64,000 nt of DNA. It comes from Maritalea sp051251695. GTDB taxonomy: Bacteria > Pseudomonadota > Alphaproteobacteria > Rhizobiales > Devosiaceae. The notes below the pieces were generated by a model. It did no database searches and was not told the origin of the DNA. It worked only from the letters and a program-made list of their open reading frames with translations. How positions within the stretch are numbered: position 1 is the first letter of the stretch; each line of letters starts with the position of its first letter. Shown here piece by piece: positions 10,501 through 18,921 of this stretch. The stretch is taken from assembly GCF_051251695.1 (NCBI RefSeq), contig NZ_JBPOEU010000004.1, positions 1 through 64,000 on the forward strand, written 5' to 3'. The position numbers and the translations under genes are program-made.

Positions 10501-10748
10501 GCCAGCGTGTCGGTGATCTGGCGCAGGGCGTAGGTGTAGGCCTCATCAGGCAAGCCAGGGTTCAGGCGGATCAGCGCTTCCCCCAAATGACGGGTTAGCA
10601 CTACCTCTCGGTCGGACTTGCGGCCAAGCGTTCCCTCTGGCCCAAAGGTCTCGGTGTTGAACCCGAAGACAGTGTCCCAGCCGAGTTCGTCCTGCAAATA
10701 CTCTGCGAGAGTGGCTTGGGCTAATTGGTCTTCGGTATAATCATTCAT
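7518..10748 (-). CDS. hsdR: Type I restriction enzyme, R subunit
   Basis: This 1076-residue protein is a full-length HsdR. The N-terminal PD-(D/E)XK nuclease is visible as D149 followed by E163-L-K165 (RRPDIIGF...FVELKRP). The SF2 motor has Walker A TQGSGKS near 298-304, DEAH at 401-404 and the motif FIGFTGTP. A long helical C-terminal region contacts the methylase. Within the HsdR2M2S complex it translocates DNA and cuts unmethylated targets at a distance. It starts 4 bases after the hsdS stop and is followed closely by the Gabija-like pair. No key residue is missing and the frame is intact. Confidence 0.93.
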   Translation of the reverse strand: MNDYTEDQLAQATLAEYLQDELGWDTVFGFNTETFGPEGTLGRKSDREVVLTRHLGEALIRLNPGLPDEAYTYALRQITDTLAFQSTVQTNSEKYELIRDGVVASYKKNGEIKKARLKVFDYANPDNNNFLCVREMWVSGPNGHRRRPDIIGFVNGLPLMFVELKRPDKSLRRAYDDNFKDYMDTIPQLFHFNAFVVLGNGIEAKVGSISAKYEHFSDWKRLAEGEKGVVQMETLVKGICTKANFLDIFENFILFDDSTGKLAKIVARNHQYLGVNRALQSVIERKERDGKLGVFWHTQGSGKSYSMALFAQKVRRKLGGDFTFLVLTDRADLDKQIYDTFAGVGLANNDKDPCRADSGDELKNLLGQQKAFVFSLIQKFNKEIKGGEAYSDRENIIVMTDEAHRTQYGTLAMNMRDALPNASFIGFTGTPLFTSDEITQRVFGGYISTYDFQRAIEDNATLPLYYDARGDKLGLSAEGLNEKLASAIAEAEISDADVAAKLENELKREYHVVTAEKRLKHIATDFAEHYSTNWETGKAMFVAIDKITAVRMHSYFLEAWKARITELEADLPTAKDDQDQLVRERQLAWMRETEMAVVISDEQGEVDKFRKWDLDILPHRKLMREGFLLEDGKRLDVESAYKREEHPFRVVIVCAMWLTGFDVPSLSTLYLDKPLQAHTLMQAIARANRVHEGKNNGLIVDYCGILKNLRKALSTFAGHTGEGGLDGEGGTENDPLHPEEELLEELAEAIEFVRSQLDDNGFDLAKLKAATGFARNKALLNAKEAVNIDDESRKKFEISARSAFRKYKACLTFKGVQVFRADAEAISFVYKTLQDDRESADTSEVIQKLNTIVSDAIDVKADVDSDDKVFDISKINFDLLRKEFAKSETKRSDVQDVRTVVENRLRKMLEQNPLRTDFQERFDEIVRDYNKEKDKNTIEATFEALMRLTAEMSEEEKRHVKEGLDTEQQLAVFDMLLKPDLSKPDIKKIKSVAVSLLQELEKQMRDVQDIFSKTSTRDRFRQSIYDYLYDDRTGLPVEQYTGEDLVRKTDQIFGYFENRISRSNRDAGSTVSSLYI

Positions 10749-10752
10749 GTTT

Positions 10753-11898
10753 TCAAATTTCTAATCTGCCGTCCATTAAACGAGGAAGAAGCAGATCACG
10801 TGCTTCTGCTAAACGGAGGCTTTGCGCCTCCAGCCGTTCGATCTGTTCGTATATTGGCTGAATGTAATCAGTAAAATCATTCAGAATACTCTCGCTAGGC
10901 CAAATGGTGGGCAGCCTTTGCAAGTCCTTCGGATAAACATGCGGCTGAGCTGCCCCCTTTTGCATAGCATGTATTTGTGGAGCATTTTGCAGTAAGAGTT
11001 GGTGAATGAAATGAATTCTCGGGTTTGTGGAGCCTGCGATGAATGAGCAGTCGGATGCCCAGATATCTGTGAAGTAGATTCCAACGTGGCCAGCGTTTGC
11101 GCCGGATGCACTAATTGTAATCACGGGGCCTTTCACATTGGGAGTATCGTGAAAATATGCGGGCTTTAGGCCGCCTGCGACGACAGGCACTCTCCCGAAA
11201 TTTACATCCCTTTTTGTGATATTTCGACCCTTTTTAATCTCAACTCGATCCCCAAGTGCTACTTCGTCCCACTCTTCCGGCACACCGTTGACGATCATGA
11301 CGTGCTCGTGGCCGGGAAAGCGGAAATGGACAAACCATTCGCGATACAAAAGCCGTGCAGCTTCTTCTAACAACGCAATCCGCCGTCGGTTGTTTTGGAT
11401 CAGGTCGTCGTATGCAGCAAGGCAACCGGCAATTCTCTTCTGATATTCAACAGGAGGGGTGGGTATGTCGAACGAAAGGATTTTCGCCAGACTTAGATTA
11501 TCCTGGGTAGCCCCCTTGGAGACGCTTCGAAAATGCGATTTCATCAAATCGAGAGCGTGTTTGACAAATCTTAGATCGGCTTTTTCATTGTCGGGGATGA
11601 ACCCAACAATGCTATCAGGAAAACACGCAGGGAAATTTAGAACGGCAGTCTTCGCAGTATTTTCCCCCGCAATGGTCATGCAAAGAGTTTCTTCTGTCCA
11701 AATCTTGCTTTGTTCCAATCCTTTATCATTGTAAGTTTGATTGTAGGACTCGATGTAATAGTTTGCGGATGCAATATCAGCAGTCTGGACAAACGGATAA
11801 TCTCCCCCATAGAGGGAAGGGTCATTGCGTGGCCTATGCCTCGAACGTCCGCGTCCGACACTTCCAAGTTCATCGAGTTTCGCCGTAGCCCAATTCAT
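10753..11898 (-). CDS. hsdS: Type I restriction-modification specificity subunit
   Basis: This 381-residue protein has two target-recognition domains, each followed by a long conserved helix: roughly residues 1-150 with helix PPVEYQKRIAGCLAAYDDLIQNNRRRIALLEEAARLLY, and 210-340 with helix IYEQIERLEAQSLRLAEARDLLLPRLM. Together they set a bipartite recognition sequence that cannot be predicted by eye. The stop is four bases before the hsdR start, and the start overlaps the hsdM stop as ATGA. Domain shuffling would be expected at the two recognition domains. Confidence 0.92.
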   Translation of the reverse strand: MNWATAKLDELGSVGRGRSRHRPRNDPSLYGGDYPFVQTADIASANYYIESYNQTYNDKGLEQSKIWTEETLCMTIAGENTAKTAVLNFPACFPDSIVGFIPDNEKADLRFVKHALDLMKSHFRSVSKGATQDNLSLAKILSFDIPTPPVEYQKRIAGCLAAYDDLIQNNRRRIALLEEAARLLYREWFVHFRFPGHEHVMIVNGVPEEWDEVALGDRVEIKKGRNITKRDVNFGRVPVVAGGLKPAYFHDTPNVKGPVITISASGANAGHVGIYFTDIWASDCSFIAGSTNPRIHFIHQLLLQNAPQIHAMQKGAAQPHVYPKDLQRLPTIWPSESILNDFTDYIQPIYEQIERLEAQSLRLAEARDLLLPRLMDGRLEI

Positions 11899-13901
11899 GC
11901 GATCAACTCTTTAAGATTACGGGAAATCTTCGCCGCTAAATCTACCGCTTCGAGGTTTAGCCCTTCGATCTCAATATGAATGTCGCGCAAGGCTTCCTCA
12001 AAATCGAAATCCTCGTCCTCTTCCTCTGGGGCAACGCCAACATAGCGGCCAGGCGTCAAACTCCAGTCGTTGTCCTGCAGTTCATCGCGGTCGACCAGCT
12101 TAGTCAGCCCCTCAACGTCGCACAACTCGGCCTCAGGAAACCGGATTTGCAACCATTCCGCGTGGGTTTGGAAATACCGCGCCAGTTTCAGGTGCTCTGT
12201 CACCTCATGCCGCGCCGCGTCCAGTTCGTTCAAGCGCTTCTTGCCCTCGGTGGGTTTCGTTCCATTGGCCACATCGGCCTGATGCACACGGGTCGCCAGT
12301 TTGTAGAGGTGGTCGATTTCCTTGACTAAGGCCTTAGCCTGATCTGCAACCAGCCCGAATGCAGCGCTAGAGGCTTTGAGCCCGTCATTGTCGCGTGGGG
12401 CTTCTTCCCAATGCGCGGTGCGCGCCTCGGTTGCACCTGCGCTGAGCGCGGCGACATCAGTCGTCACGATCGCAGCCAGCTTGTGCAGTTCCTCGTCATC
12501 ATGCGCTCCGGTCACGGCTTTCAGAGCCTTTTCGAACCCGGCGAAATCGCAGGCCTGCATTTGTGTAAAGGCGGTTTCCAGATAGTCCTGCACTAACGTC
12601 AGAAAGCGGTCGGCCTGCCCGCGATACAGCCACACGATGCTAGCCAGGTTCTGCTGCTGCTCAGGCGTAAAGTCGCAAATCTTACGCGTCACCTTGCGGT
12701 AGACATTGCGCGCATCGATCATCAGCACCTTGTCTTTGAGGTGCTCGGGTTTGCCCTTGTCAAAAAACCACAGTTCGCAGGGCACCGTACGGGTGTAGAA
12801 AAAATTGCTGCGAATAGCCACCATGACATCCACATCGCCGGTTTTGATCATCGCCTCGCGCACCTTGGCCTCACCGCCGCCAGCAGAAGAGCACTGCGAT
12901 GACATGACGATGCCAGCACGACCGGTTTCTGACAGGTAGGCGTGGAAGAACGACATCCAGACGTAGTTGCCGTTGGACACCTTGCCGCCTTTGTTCACCC
13001 CAGGCAGGCCGAATTCCAGACGGTCGTCATTCTTGATTTTCTCTGCGTCAATCTCATCCACATTGAAGGGCGGATTGGCCATGACGAAATCAAACGGCCC
13101 TTTGTCCTTGTGCGGGTCGTCGTAGTAGGAAATCGCCTTGCTGATATCGCCCTCAAGCCCATGAACCGCCAGGTTCATCTTGGCGAGGCGGATCGTCGTC
13201 GGGTTCTTTTCCATCCCGTAGAAGGTCACACGGTCGCTTGGGTTAGCTTTCATCTTCTCGATGAAATGGGCGGACTGCACGAACATGCCGCCAGAGCCGC
13301 ATGCGGGGTCGATGATCTTGCCGTGGTCGGGCTCGATCACGTTGACCAGAGTTTGGACGATGGAAACAGGCGTGAAGAATTCGCCGCCATCGTGGGCTTT
13401 CTGGTCGGCAAACTGCGTCAGGAAGTATTCGTAAATGCGCCCGAACACGTCACCATCTGCTTTTTGAAGCGCAGGATCGTTGAAGGTGCGCAAGAGCCGA
13501 CCAAGATCGTCGTCGCCTAGTTCTTGGTATTCGGATTTGGGCAAGGCGCCATCAAGGGACTGGTAATCAGTTTCAATGCTTTCCATTGCAGCGATAACCG
13601 CACCGGCGCGATCCCCTCCGTCAGGGATAGCAACTAGGTGATCGAATTGCGCTTCGGGCCTCAAGAAGATTGAGCCGCGCTGCGAAAAGTCTTCTTTTGT
13701 GAGCCGGCGCGTGACGCCGCCGCGCGAAGGAAGTGATGCCTTGATGTCATCCTGGACGCGCAGGAAGCGGCTGTAGGCATGGCGCAGGAATATGAGTCCC
13801 ATAACAGGCAGGAAGTATTCGTTGCTGGCGAAGTTGGAGTTAGCACGAAGGTGGTCAGCCACTGACCAAAGTCGTTTTTCAATTTCGCCTACGTGATCCA
13901 T
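11895..13901 (-). CDS. hsdM: Type I restriction-modification DNA methylase
   Basis: This N6-adenine methyltransferase has 668 residues from ATG 13901. That start is preferred over an upstream ATG at 13940 because the HsdM family begins at MDHVGEIEKRLW and a GAAAGTGGA ribosome site precedes it. An N-terminal HsdM helical domain is followed by SAM motif I DPACGSG (198-204), catalytic NPPF (276-279) and a helical C-terminus. It is the first gene of the minus-strand operon hsdM-hsdS-hsdR-gajA-gajB. Its upstream region carries two inverted repeats that may control the operon. Confidence 0.93.
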   Translation of the reverse strand: MDHVGEIEKRLWSVADHLRANSNFASNEYFLPVMGLIFLRHAYSRFLRVQDDIKASLPSRGGVTRRLTKEDFSQRGSIFLRPEAQFDHLVAIPDGGDRAGAVIAAMESIETDYQSLDGALPKSEYQELGDDDLGRLLRTFNDPALQKADGDVFGRIYEYFLTQFADQKAHDGGEFFTPVSIVQTLVNVIEPDHGKIIDPACGSGGMFVQSAHFIEKMKANPSDRVTFYGMEKNPTTIRLAKMNLAVHGLEGDISKAISYYDDPHKDKGPFDFVMANPPFNVDEIDAEKIKNDDRLEFGLPGVNKGGKVSNGNYVWMSFFHAYLSETGRAGIVMSSQCSSAGGGEAKVREAMIKTGDVDVMVAIRSNFFYTRTVPCELWFFDKGKPEHLKDKVLMIDARNVYRKVTRKICDFTPEQQQNLASIVWLYRGQADRFLTLVQDYLETAFTQMQACDFAGFEKALKAVTGAHDDEELHKLAAIVTTDVAALSAGATEARTAHWEEAPRDNDGLKASSAAFGLVADQAKALVKEIDHLYKLATRVHQADVANGTKPTEGKKRLNELDAARHEVTEHLKLARYFQTHAEWLQIRFPEAELCDVEGLTKLVDRDELQDNDWSLTPGRYVGVAPEEEDEDFDFEEALRDIHIEIEGLNLEAVDLAAKISRNLKELIA

Positions 13902-13956
13902 ATTCCACTTTCTTTTCAGTATTTTCAGCCGCAGTATCAAATTGGATTTCGTTAAA

Positions 13957-14054
13957 TATCAATAGTATTGATGCCACAGGTTGAGGCGGCATTAAAGGGA
14001 ATTTGTGCTTTAATGCATAGGTTTAGCATACTGGTCGTGCCTGTACTATTGATA
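13957..14054. promoter_or_regulatory. Nested inverted repeats upstream of hsdM (candidate operator)
   Basis: TATCAATAGTA at 13957-13967 has its exact reverse complement TACTATTGATA at 14044-14054. Between them lies a second perfect dyad, GCATTAAAG (13989-13997) and CTTTAATGC (14008-14016). They sit 56-153 bases upstream of hsdM. The nesting suggests binding of a dimeric or looping regulator. No obvious dedicated regulator gene lies in this operon. Confidence 0.5.
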
Positions 14055-14476
14055 GCGCGCACGATTCTAACAGCTCATCCGTTTCAAGGTTTTTGATTTG
14101 CCCCCTAGTTAGTGATTTTTATGAGGAAGTGATTTCTCCTTCCGTATTGGCATTGCCCTAAAGGCATAGTCGCGCTGAAGGCGTCTCCATGAAGTGGGCT
14201 TTGGGGTTTTCAGGGGAGCAGGAACGCTCCCTTGAATGGTGGTGCAGCGACTAAACGATTGCGAGTGATTAATCGGTGATACGATTTACTGGCATGAATG
14301 AAACTGGGCCAATCTCTCATTGGTACTGATGTAGTGAATGCCACAGGCCAGAGGGATACAACGGGAGAGCGCTAGCGTCTCCCTTGTCAAGTGGTGATGC
14401 CTGACCCGCAGGGTTCAGACAAACGAAGTTTGTCTGACAACACACATCTTGCGAAGCGTCTTAGACTGTACTTCTT
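14055..14476. ncRNA. Structured gene-free region, possible non-coding RNA
   Basis: About 420 bases show no convincing gene but several hairpins. TCAGACAAAC / GTTTGTCTGA at 14415-14424 and 14428-14437 form a 10-bp stem with a 3-base loop. GGGAGA/TCTCCC flank 14362-14382. GGAGC/GCTCC lie at about 14215-14230. TAGTCGCGCTG (about 14168) can pair with CAGCGACTA (about 14243) around the last of these. ATGCCACAGG occurs twice (about 13970 and 14338). Whether it is transcribed, and from which strand, is unknown. Confidence 0.35.
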
Positions 14477-14746
14477 CTAACTTTTCACCTTAGGCGGCGG
14501 TTCATGAACCTTGCCACATGCGCCAGATTTGCATCTTGATAAAGAATCGACTGACCAAACTATCTTCCTTCGCGCTAAGGCTTGAAGCGCCAAATAGGAA
14601 TTCCAGTCTTCCTCTAGTTCCTCAACAATCATGTTGGTAAACTCTAGTCTTCCTAACGTGTCGGGAAGGCCTGTAGAATGATGGGACACACCGGACACGC
14701 GTAGTTCTCGGTGGAAGCAAGCATCAAGAAACTGGTTGAGATACAA
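14477..14746 (-). CDS. Possible small protein downstream of the nuclease gene
   Basis: An 89-codon open frame lies about 110 bases beyond the stop of the PD-(D/E)XK nuclease gene, on the same strand. It can only begin at TTG (14746), because a stop lies ten codons upstream with no ATG or GTG between, and no good ribosome site is visible. The text (FLDACFHRELRVSG, VEELEEDWNSYLALQALARRK) looks protein-like, with two cysteines near the end. It may be a decayed gene fragment. No family is recognised. Confidence 0.3.
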   Translation of the reverse strand: MYLNQFLDACFHRELRVSGVSHHSTGLPDTLGRLEFTNMIVEELEEDWNSYLALQALARRKIVWSVDSLSRCKSGACGKVHEPPPKVKS

Positions 14747-14856
14747 AGAGCGGAACGCATCGGTGTAGGGCTAGGCACAAGGTTTAAAGTTAGTATTCAA
14801 GCAAATCAATGATGTGACGGCAATCCGACATCAGAAAACTTGGACGAGTTTGTGGA

Positions 14857-15510
14857 CTAAATTGGTGTATGGCCGGCCGCAAAAATGTGATGTATCTGGA
14901 AAATGTCCTGTGAATATTCACGTGAATGATGCGTTTCTTTCACCCCGTTGTTATGAGGAGAAATGGAAGAAGAAGCCAATTCTCCGGGGAAGGTCATTCC
15001 CAATTCTTTAAATCTCTTTTTCAAGATTCCGCCAACATTCCCTATTGCCACAGTAACTTTGCCGTCGAGGACATAGGCGAGCATTCCACCATGTTTGACA
15101 TTCTTTGCGTACTGCCCTCGGACAAAACGGAGCATGCCGTGAGTGACATATTCAGCGGTGTACGGGCGGCGCTTGCCATCAGCCTGAACGACGTTGAGGC
15201 GTTTGCATTCAAGACAAAAATAAATGTCCTCTCGTGGCACTGTCGGTGAGAAGGTAATATCCATACGCCCCTGATCCTCTCCGGCATTGGGTTCCAACTC
15301 GACGGTTTGAATATCAATGCGAAATGGTAGCTTGGCACTATCCCTGTTTTGACGAAGTCGGCGGCATAGCTCCTCCGTTGTTGGATCCTCGCGTGCATCA
15401 GACGCTAGAGGCGGCATCGTCTTCCATGTCTCCAGAACTAGATTTAGAACGTCGGGTACGAGCGTATCAATCAGACCTATCCACTCGTCAGGTGCACCAA
15501 TAATGTTCAT
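14857..15510 (-). CDS. Predicted PD-(D/E)XK endonuclease paired with N6 methylase
   Basis: This 217-residue protein matches no named enzyme I can recall. It shows a nuclease-like core: GRMDITFS with D84, then YFCLECKRL with E101 and K103, the D...ExK signature, preceded by a helix (IDTLVPDVLNLVLETW). Its start overlaps the methylase stop by ATGA, so the two are translationally coupled. The likely role is the cleaving partner or a nicking accessory of the methylase in a restriction-modification system. Alternatively it may be a nuclease effector in a methylase-based defence system. Confidence 0.65.
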   Translation of the reverse strand: MNIIGAPDEWIGLIDTLVPDVLNLVLETWKTMPPLASDAREDPTTEELCRRLRQNRDSAKLPFRIDIQTVELEPNAGEDQGRMDITFSPTVPREDIYFCLECKRLNVVQADGKRRPYTAEYVTHGMLRFVRGQYAKNVKHGGMLAYVLDGKVTVAIGNVGGILKKRFKELGMTFPGELASSSISPHNNGVKETHHSREYSQDIFQIHHIFAAGHTPI

Positions 15511-18500
15511 GCATTCTCCTTTCGAGAATGCATGAGAATGGTTCCAGCAACTTCATCTGCATCGTTAAGGGCGGTTGTTTGAGTCCAGTGCCTTTGCGCG
15601 AGGGGTTTGACGATATAAAGTCGATTGCTATCAAAAACCATAATCCCCCGAATAGGGTCAATTATTAGCTGCTTCCGAGGGACGGCTCTTCGTAAGCGAT
15701 CTAAAGATTGAAGAATATTTTTGTCAGGCAAAATCATTGGTTCCTTATGCTGTGGTTTTGGAACTTTCTCCAAAACCACAATGCCGATACCTAGAGCATC
15801 TGATCGATCCACGGCTCCTCGAACAGCACTATCGGCCCCCTTCGCCCAAATGTTGAGCATGTTGCAAAGTCGATCCTTGTAGGCTTGTTGGCCTTCCGTG
15901 GTAGTATGGCTGACGGTCGGGACTGGCATCCTATTCTGAGTTGGCTGAATGCTAGTAGTAATGACGTTAAGTGTGTCCTCGATTAGAACTTTTTCCAAAG
16001 GCTGAATGTCGAAATACTCTTCAACAAGCGGCTCGATCTTTGCGTTAGCCATTTCGATGGAAGGCGAGTGTTTTAGGAAGTTTTCACTTGCTCGCTTTGA
16101 TGCCGTATCTACGATTGATGCAACTTCATTTATGATTTCTAGGCCGCGATTCTGGTCCAGCGTTTTGCCTGGAAACGGAAATGGCAAGCGCATCAGTTCA
16201 GTGACATGAACCTCTTCATGAAACATAGATCGATTATGAGATGTGTGGAACGCAATATATTTTGCCAGCCGCGAGCGTAAGTATGCAGCTAGAAATATCA
16301 AAAAATTGCGGTCTTTCTTAGGCCCATGAATGCCTCGAATGGAATGCTGGAAACAAACAGGAAAATCCGCATATACAACCCAATTAAATCCTTTTGGTAT
16401 CAGAACGTGAGGCGCTTCAAATATTTTGGTGTTCGTATTTGATTTTTGCCGCAGGCGTTTGACTTTTGAAGTCAGCTTTTCACAGTCCTCTGCCAGCAAA
16501 AACAGGTCTACACCCCGCTTTGTTGCTCCACTTGCGTTCAAAAATTTTGTCGTAGGTAATTCGACTGTCTTTGCCTTATCCGGATCGTCGTTTTCCCCCA
16601 ATGGCTGGAAGCCTTCAGCCATAAACCAAGGCTTGCTGCAGTCCTTGTCCCGTGATTGTCGAACATGGTCGCGCAAACGAGGGTACAGGTAGAGTCTGTC
16701 AAGAAAACGTATATCGCGCTGCGAGCCCCAAAAGCTACGGGTCCATGTTTGGGGACCATCCAACCCATCGAGATCGTCTATGAGTTCCTTGAGGGAAATT
16801 TCGTCTCTGTCTAGTGGTGATACCGGTATCACCTCAGCTTGTGTGGTTATCCAATCTGCCTTCGGAGTCCAATACTTGACACGGTGCTCTTCAGTCGTTG
16901 GAGGAACGCATTGATAGTTTACAACAATTGCGGGGTGTCGAGCTTCGTTGAAGAGAAATTTGCGTAGGTCGGCAAGGTTTACGACACGATGCAAGGTGTG
17001 CTGAATCATCCAAGCCTTTTGGAATTTTTTGGCGGTTGGACCGTGATTCAGCAACACGCCATGCGGTAAGATGAAGCAGACATGCCCACTTTGCGAAACA
17101 TGTTCCCCAGCCTTCCAAATGAACGCATTTGCGATTTGGTTGTCTGGAAGAGGCTTGTTTTGTTCTCTGCACCATTTATCCGCTGGCGTTCCTTTTTTTG
17201 CAATGCTGCCCCATGGTGGGTTTCCAATGACGAGGTCAACATTGTTGAAGTTCTTTTCAAGTTCAGCAATTGAGCTGAAATCTTCAAAGAAATCACTACA
17301 ATACAGGTTTCCACTTGGCGATCTGGTTCCCCCTATCGCCTGAACTACAAGGCGCGGAAGCGCGCGCCCCTTCTTTTGCAGCTCTTGAATGTTCCTGGGT
17401 GCCAATTGATCGAGATACGCCAAATAGAGACTGAACGCGGTAATACGACAGGCTGTTGGGTTTATATCCACACCGAACAGGCTATTTTGCAGCAGGTGCA
17501 TCAGCTCCCTTGCGCGACGATCATTGCGCGCTTTTGGATTGGCTTGCTTCCATTCTTCCGCTAACCGATTGAACAAACCGACGAGGAATATTCCCGATCC
17601 ACAGGCTGGATCAAGAAATTTTTTGCCAATCAAAGAACCCTGTTGTTCAAGAGCTGCATCCAAAACGATTTCTGCGAGAAACCTTGGTGTGTAGAAAGCG
17701 CCCTTCTGCTGATCTTCCGCCTTTAGAAAGTGCTCATAAATGGCACTTATGGTTTCAATAGGGATAAATTTAAAGTCGTAAGGCCAAAAGGGAAGCTGTC
17801 CGGTGCGAACTTTCGTTCCATGGAAAAAGTCATTTAGAATTTCGACGTGTTTGTTCGTAATCTTTCGGGCCTCGACCTCCAAATCGTCGCTGAACAAGTC
17901 GCCGTTGAAATCCGTTCCGAGTTTTTGAAAGAGTTTATACAGCGCGGCCTTGGCGTCTCTTACCGGTTGTATCTTCAACACGTCCCGCAGGTGTTTCAGC
18001 CCTTCAAACCCGAGTTCATTCAAGTAATTTTCGCCGATCACCCCGCGATCAAATAGATAGCAAGCAAAAACCAACCGGCAAAGCAAAGCGTCGAGTACGC
18101 CAGATTCAATGTTCCGCTGCGTATTTTGATCGAGTAATTCTCGGGCATCTTTCAGATTACCCAGTAGGTCATGATCAACGCGGTGATCCGGATTGAACGC
18201 AGAAGAATACCGACGAAAAAATTCTCCTGACTCCACTGAGACAAGAAAGTTGCTGAGCTCCGATGCCACGCGATCCAGCGTAACAACAAGTGACTGCGGG
18301 TTATTCTGAGATTCCTCACTGGGCGCGGGTCGAGACATACCGGAATATACATGCACTTGGTCGTCCGAAATCAGAACGAGTACTGGTGCACTCCCATGAT
18401 TCCAGAACTGCCGATGCAGCCGAATTACTTCATCGCCCCCTATTGAATTCACGCGTTTAAAGTAGATGAGCGGTGTGTTCTCAGAACAAAGTATGCCGTC

Positions 18501-18647
18501 CAATTCCAGCAGCTCGAAGGCATGTCGTAGCACATGAGATTGCGGCACTGACACCCCGAGATCGCCTGTTCCCGAGAAGAAATTAGGGCAGCTTTGGTGG
18601 TCAATGCCAAAGTCTTTTTGCCAGCTTTTCTTGGTGTCAGTGGTCAT
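15507..18647 (-). CDS. Large N6-adenine DNA methylase (Eco57I/type IIG-like)
   Basis: This 1046-residue protein has an extended N-terminal domain (1-200), a helical linker, and an adenine methyltransferase core with SAM motif I DPACGSG at 346-352 and catalytic NPPW at 476-479. A C-terminal target-recognition region follows (about 640-850). The N-terminal stretch (DGILCSENTPLIYFKRV...PVLVLISDDQVHVYSG) resembles the front domain of type IIG enzymes, but I see no clear intact PD-(D/E)XK triad there. The separate nuclease encoded downstream may supply cleavage. The start overlaps the upstream regulator by ATGA. It lacks the surrounding genes expected of a BREX PglX. Confidence 0.78.
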   Translation of the reverse strand: MTTDTKKSWQKDFGIDHQSCPNFFSGTGDLGVSVPQSHVLRHAFELLELDGILCSENTPLIYFKRVNSIGGDEVIRLHRQFWNHGSAPVLVLISDDQVHVYSGMSRPAPSEESQNNPQSLVVTLDRVASELSNFLVSVESGEFFRRYSSAFNPDHRVDHDLLGNLKDARELLDQNTQRNIESGVLDALLCRLVFACYLFDRGVIGENYLNELGFEGLKHLRDVLKIQPVRDAKAALYKLFQKLGTDFNGDLFSDDLEVEARKITNKHVEILNDFFHGTKVRTGQLPFWPYDFKFIPIETISAIYEHFLKAEDQQKGAFYTPRFLAEIVLDAALEQQGSLIGKKFLDPACGSGIFLVGLFNRLAEEWKQANPKARNDRRARELMHLLQNSLFGVDINPTACRITAFSLYLAYLDQLAPRNIQELQKKGRALPRLVVQAIGGTRSPSGNLYCSDFFEDFSSIAELEKNFNNVDLVIGNPPWGSIAKKGTPADKWCREQNKPLPDNQIANAFIWKAGEHVSQSGHVCFILPHGVLLNHGPTAKKFQKAWMIQHTLHRVVNLADLRKFLFNEARHPAIVVNYQCVPPTTEEHRVKYWTPKADWITTQAEVIPVSPLDRDEISLKELIDDLDGLDGPQTWTRSFWGSQRDIRFLDRLYLYPRLRDHVRQSRDKDCSKPWFMAEGFQPLGENDDPDKAKTVELPTTKFLNASGATKRGVDLFLLAEDCEKLTSKVKRLRQKSNTNTKIFEAPHVLIPKGFNWVVYADFPVCFQHSIRGIHGPKKDRNFLIFLAAYLRSRLAKYIAFHTSHNRSMFHEEVHVTELMRLPFPFPGKTLDQNRGLEIINEVASIVDTASKRASENFLKHSPSIEMANAKIEPLVEEYFDIQPLEKVLIEDTLNVITTSIQPTQNRMPVPTVSHTTTEGQQAYKDRLCNMLNIWAKGADSAVRGAVDRSDALGIGIVVLEKVPKPQHKEPMILPDKNILQSLDRLRRAVPRKQLIIDPIRGIMVFDSNRLYIVKPLAQRHWTQTTALNDADEVAGTILMHSRKENA

Positions 18648-18898
18648 CGGAGACGTCTCCTGACCCGCATACCATCCGGCATGTCATTTGAGCCGAGCTG
18701 ATAGGCCCACTTCGAAGACAATTTGACGGACACAATTGGATAACCCTGACGTTTAAGGAAAAGCACGTCCCGATAGATTGTAGGAATTGAAACATTTAGC
18801 TTTTCGGCAAGAGCATCAGAGGAGTAGGTGCCCGATTTCACAAGAACCAGAATGTCCTCATGCCTTTTCGAAATTGCAACTGCCCGATCATACCTCAT
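18644..18898 (-). CDS. Small winged-helix (HTH_11/DeoR-type) regulator of the RM operon
   Basis: This 84-residue protein is nearly all one helix-turn-helix domain: EDILVLVKSGTYSSDALAEKLNVSIPTIYRDVLFLKRQGYPIVSVKLSSKWAYQL. It resembles the N-terminal part of DeoR/BirA-type repressors without an effector domain. It is the first gene of a three-gene operon in which every junction overlaps by ATGA. A 6-bp dyad overlaps the -10 of its own promoter, which suggests autoregulation comparable in logic to, but different in family from, the C proteins of type II systems. Confidence 0.75.
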   Translation of the reverse strand: MRYDRAVAISKRHEDILVLVKSGTYSSDALAEKLNVSIPTIYRDVLFLKRQGYPIVSVKLSSKWAYQLGSNDMPDGMRVRRRLR

Positions 18899-18921
18899 AG
18901 AAAGCCCCCATTGCTTTCGAA

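Noticed and set aside
12942..13520. Plus-strand 192-codon frame inside hsdM
   Set aside because: Antisense shadow of a well-supported methylase gene.
15507..18647. BREX PglX or DISARM methylase
   Set aside because: The neighbouring genes needed for those systems (PglZ, BrxC, DrmA/B) are absent.
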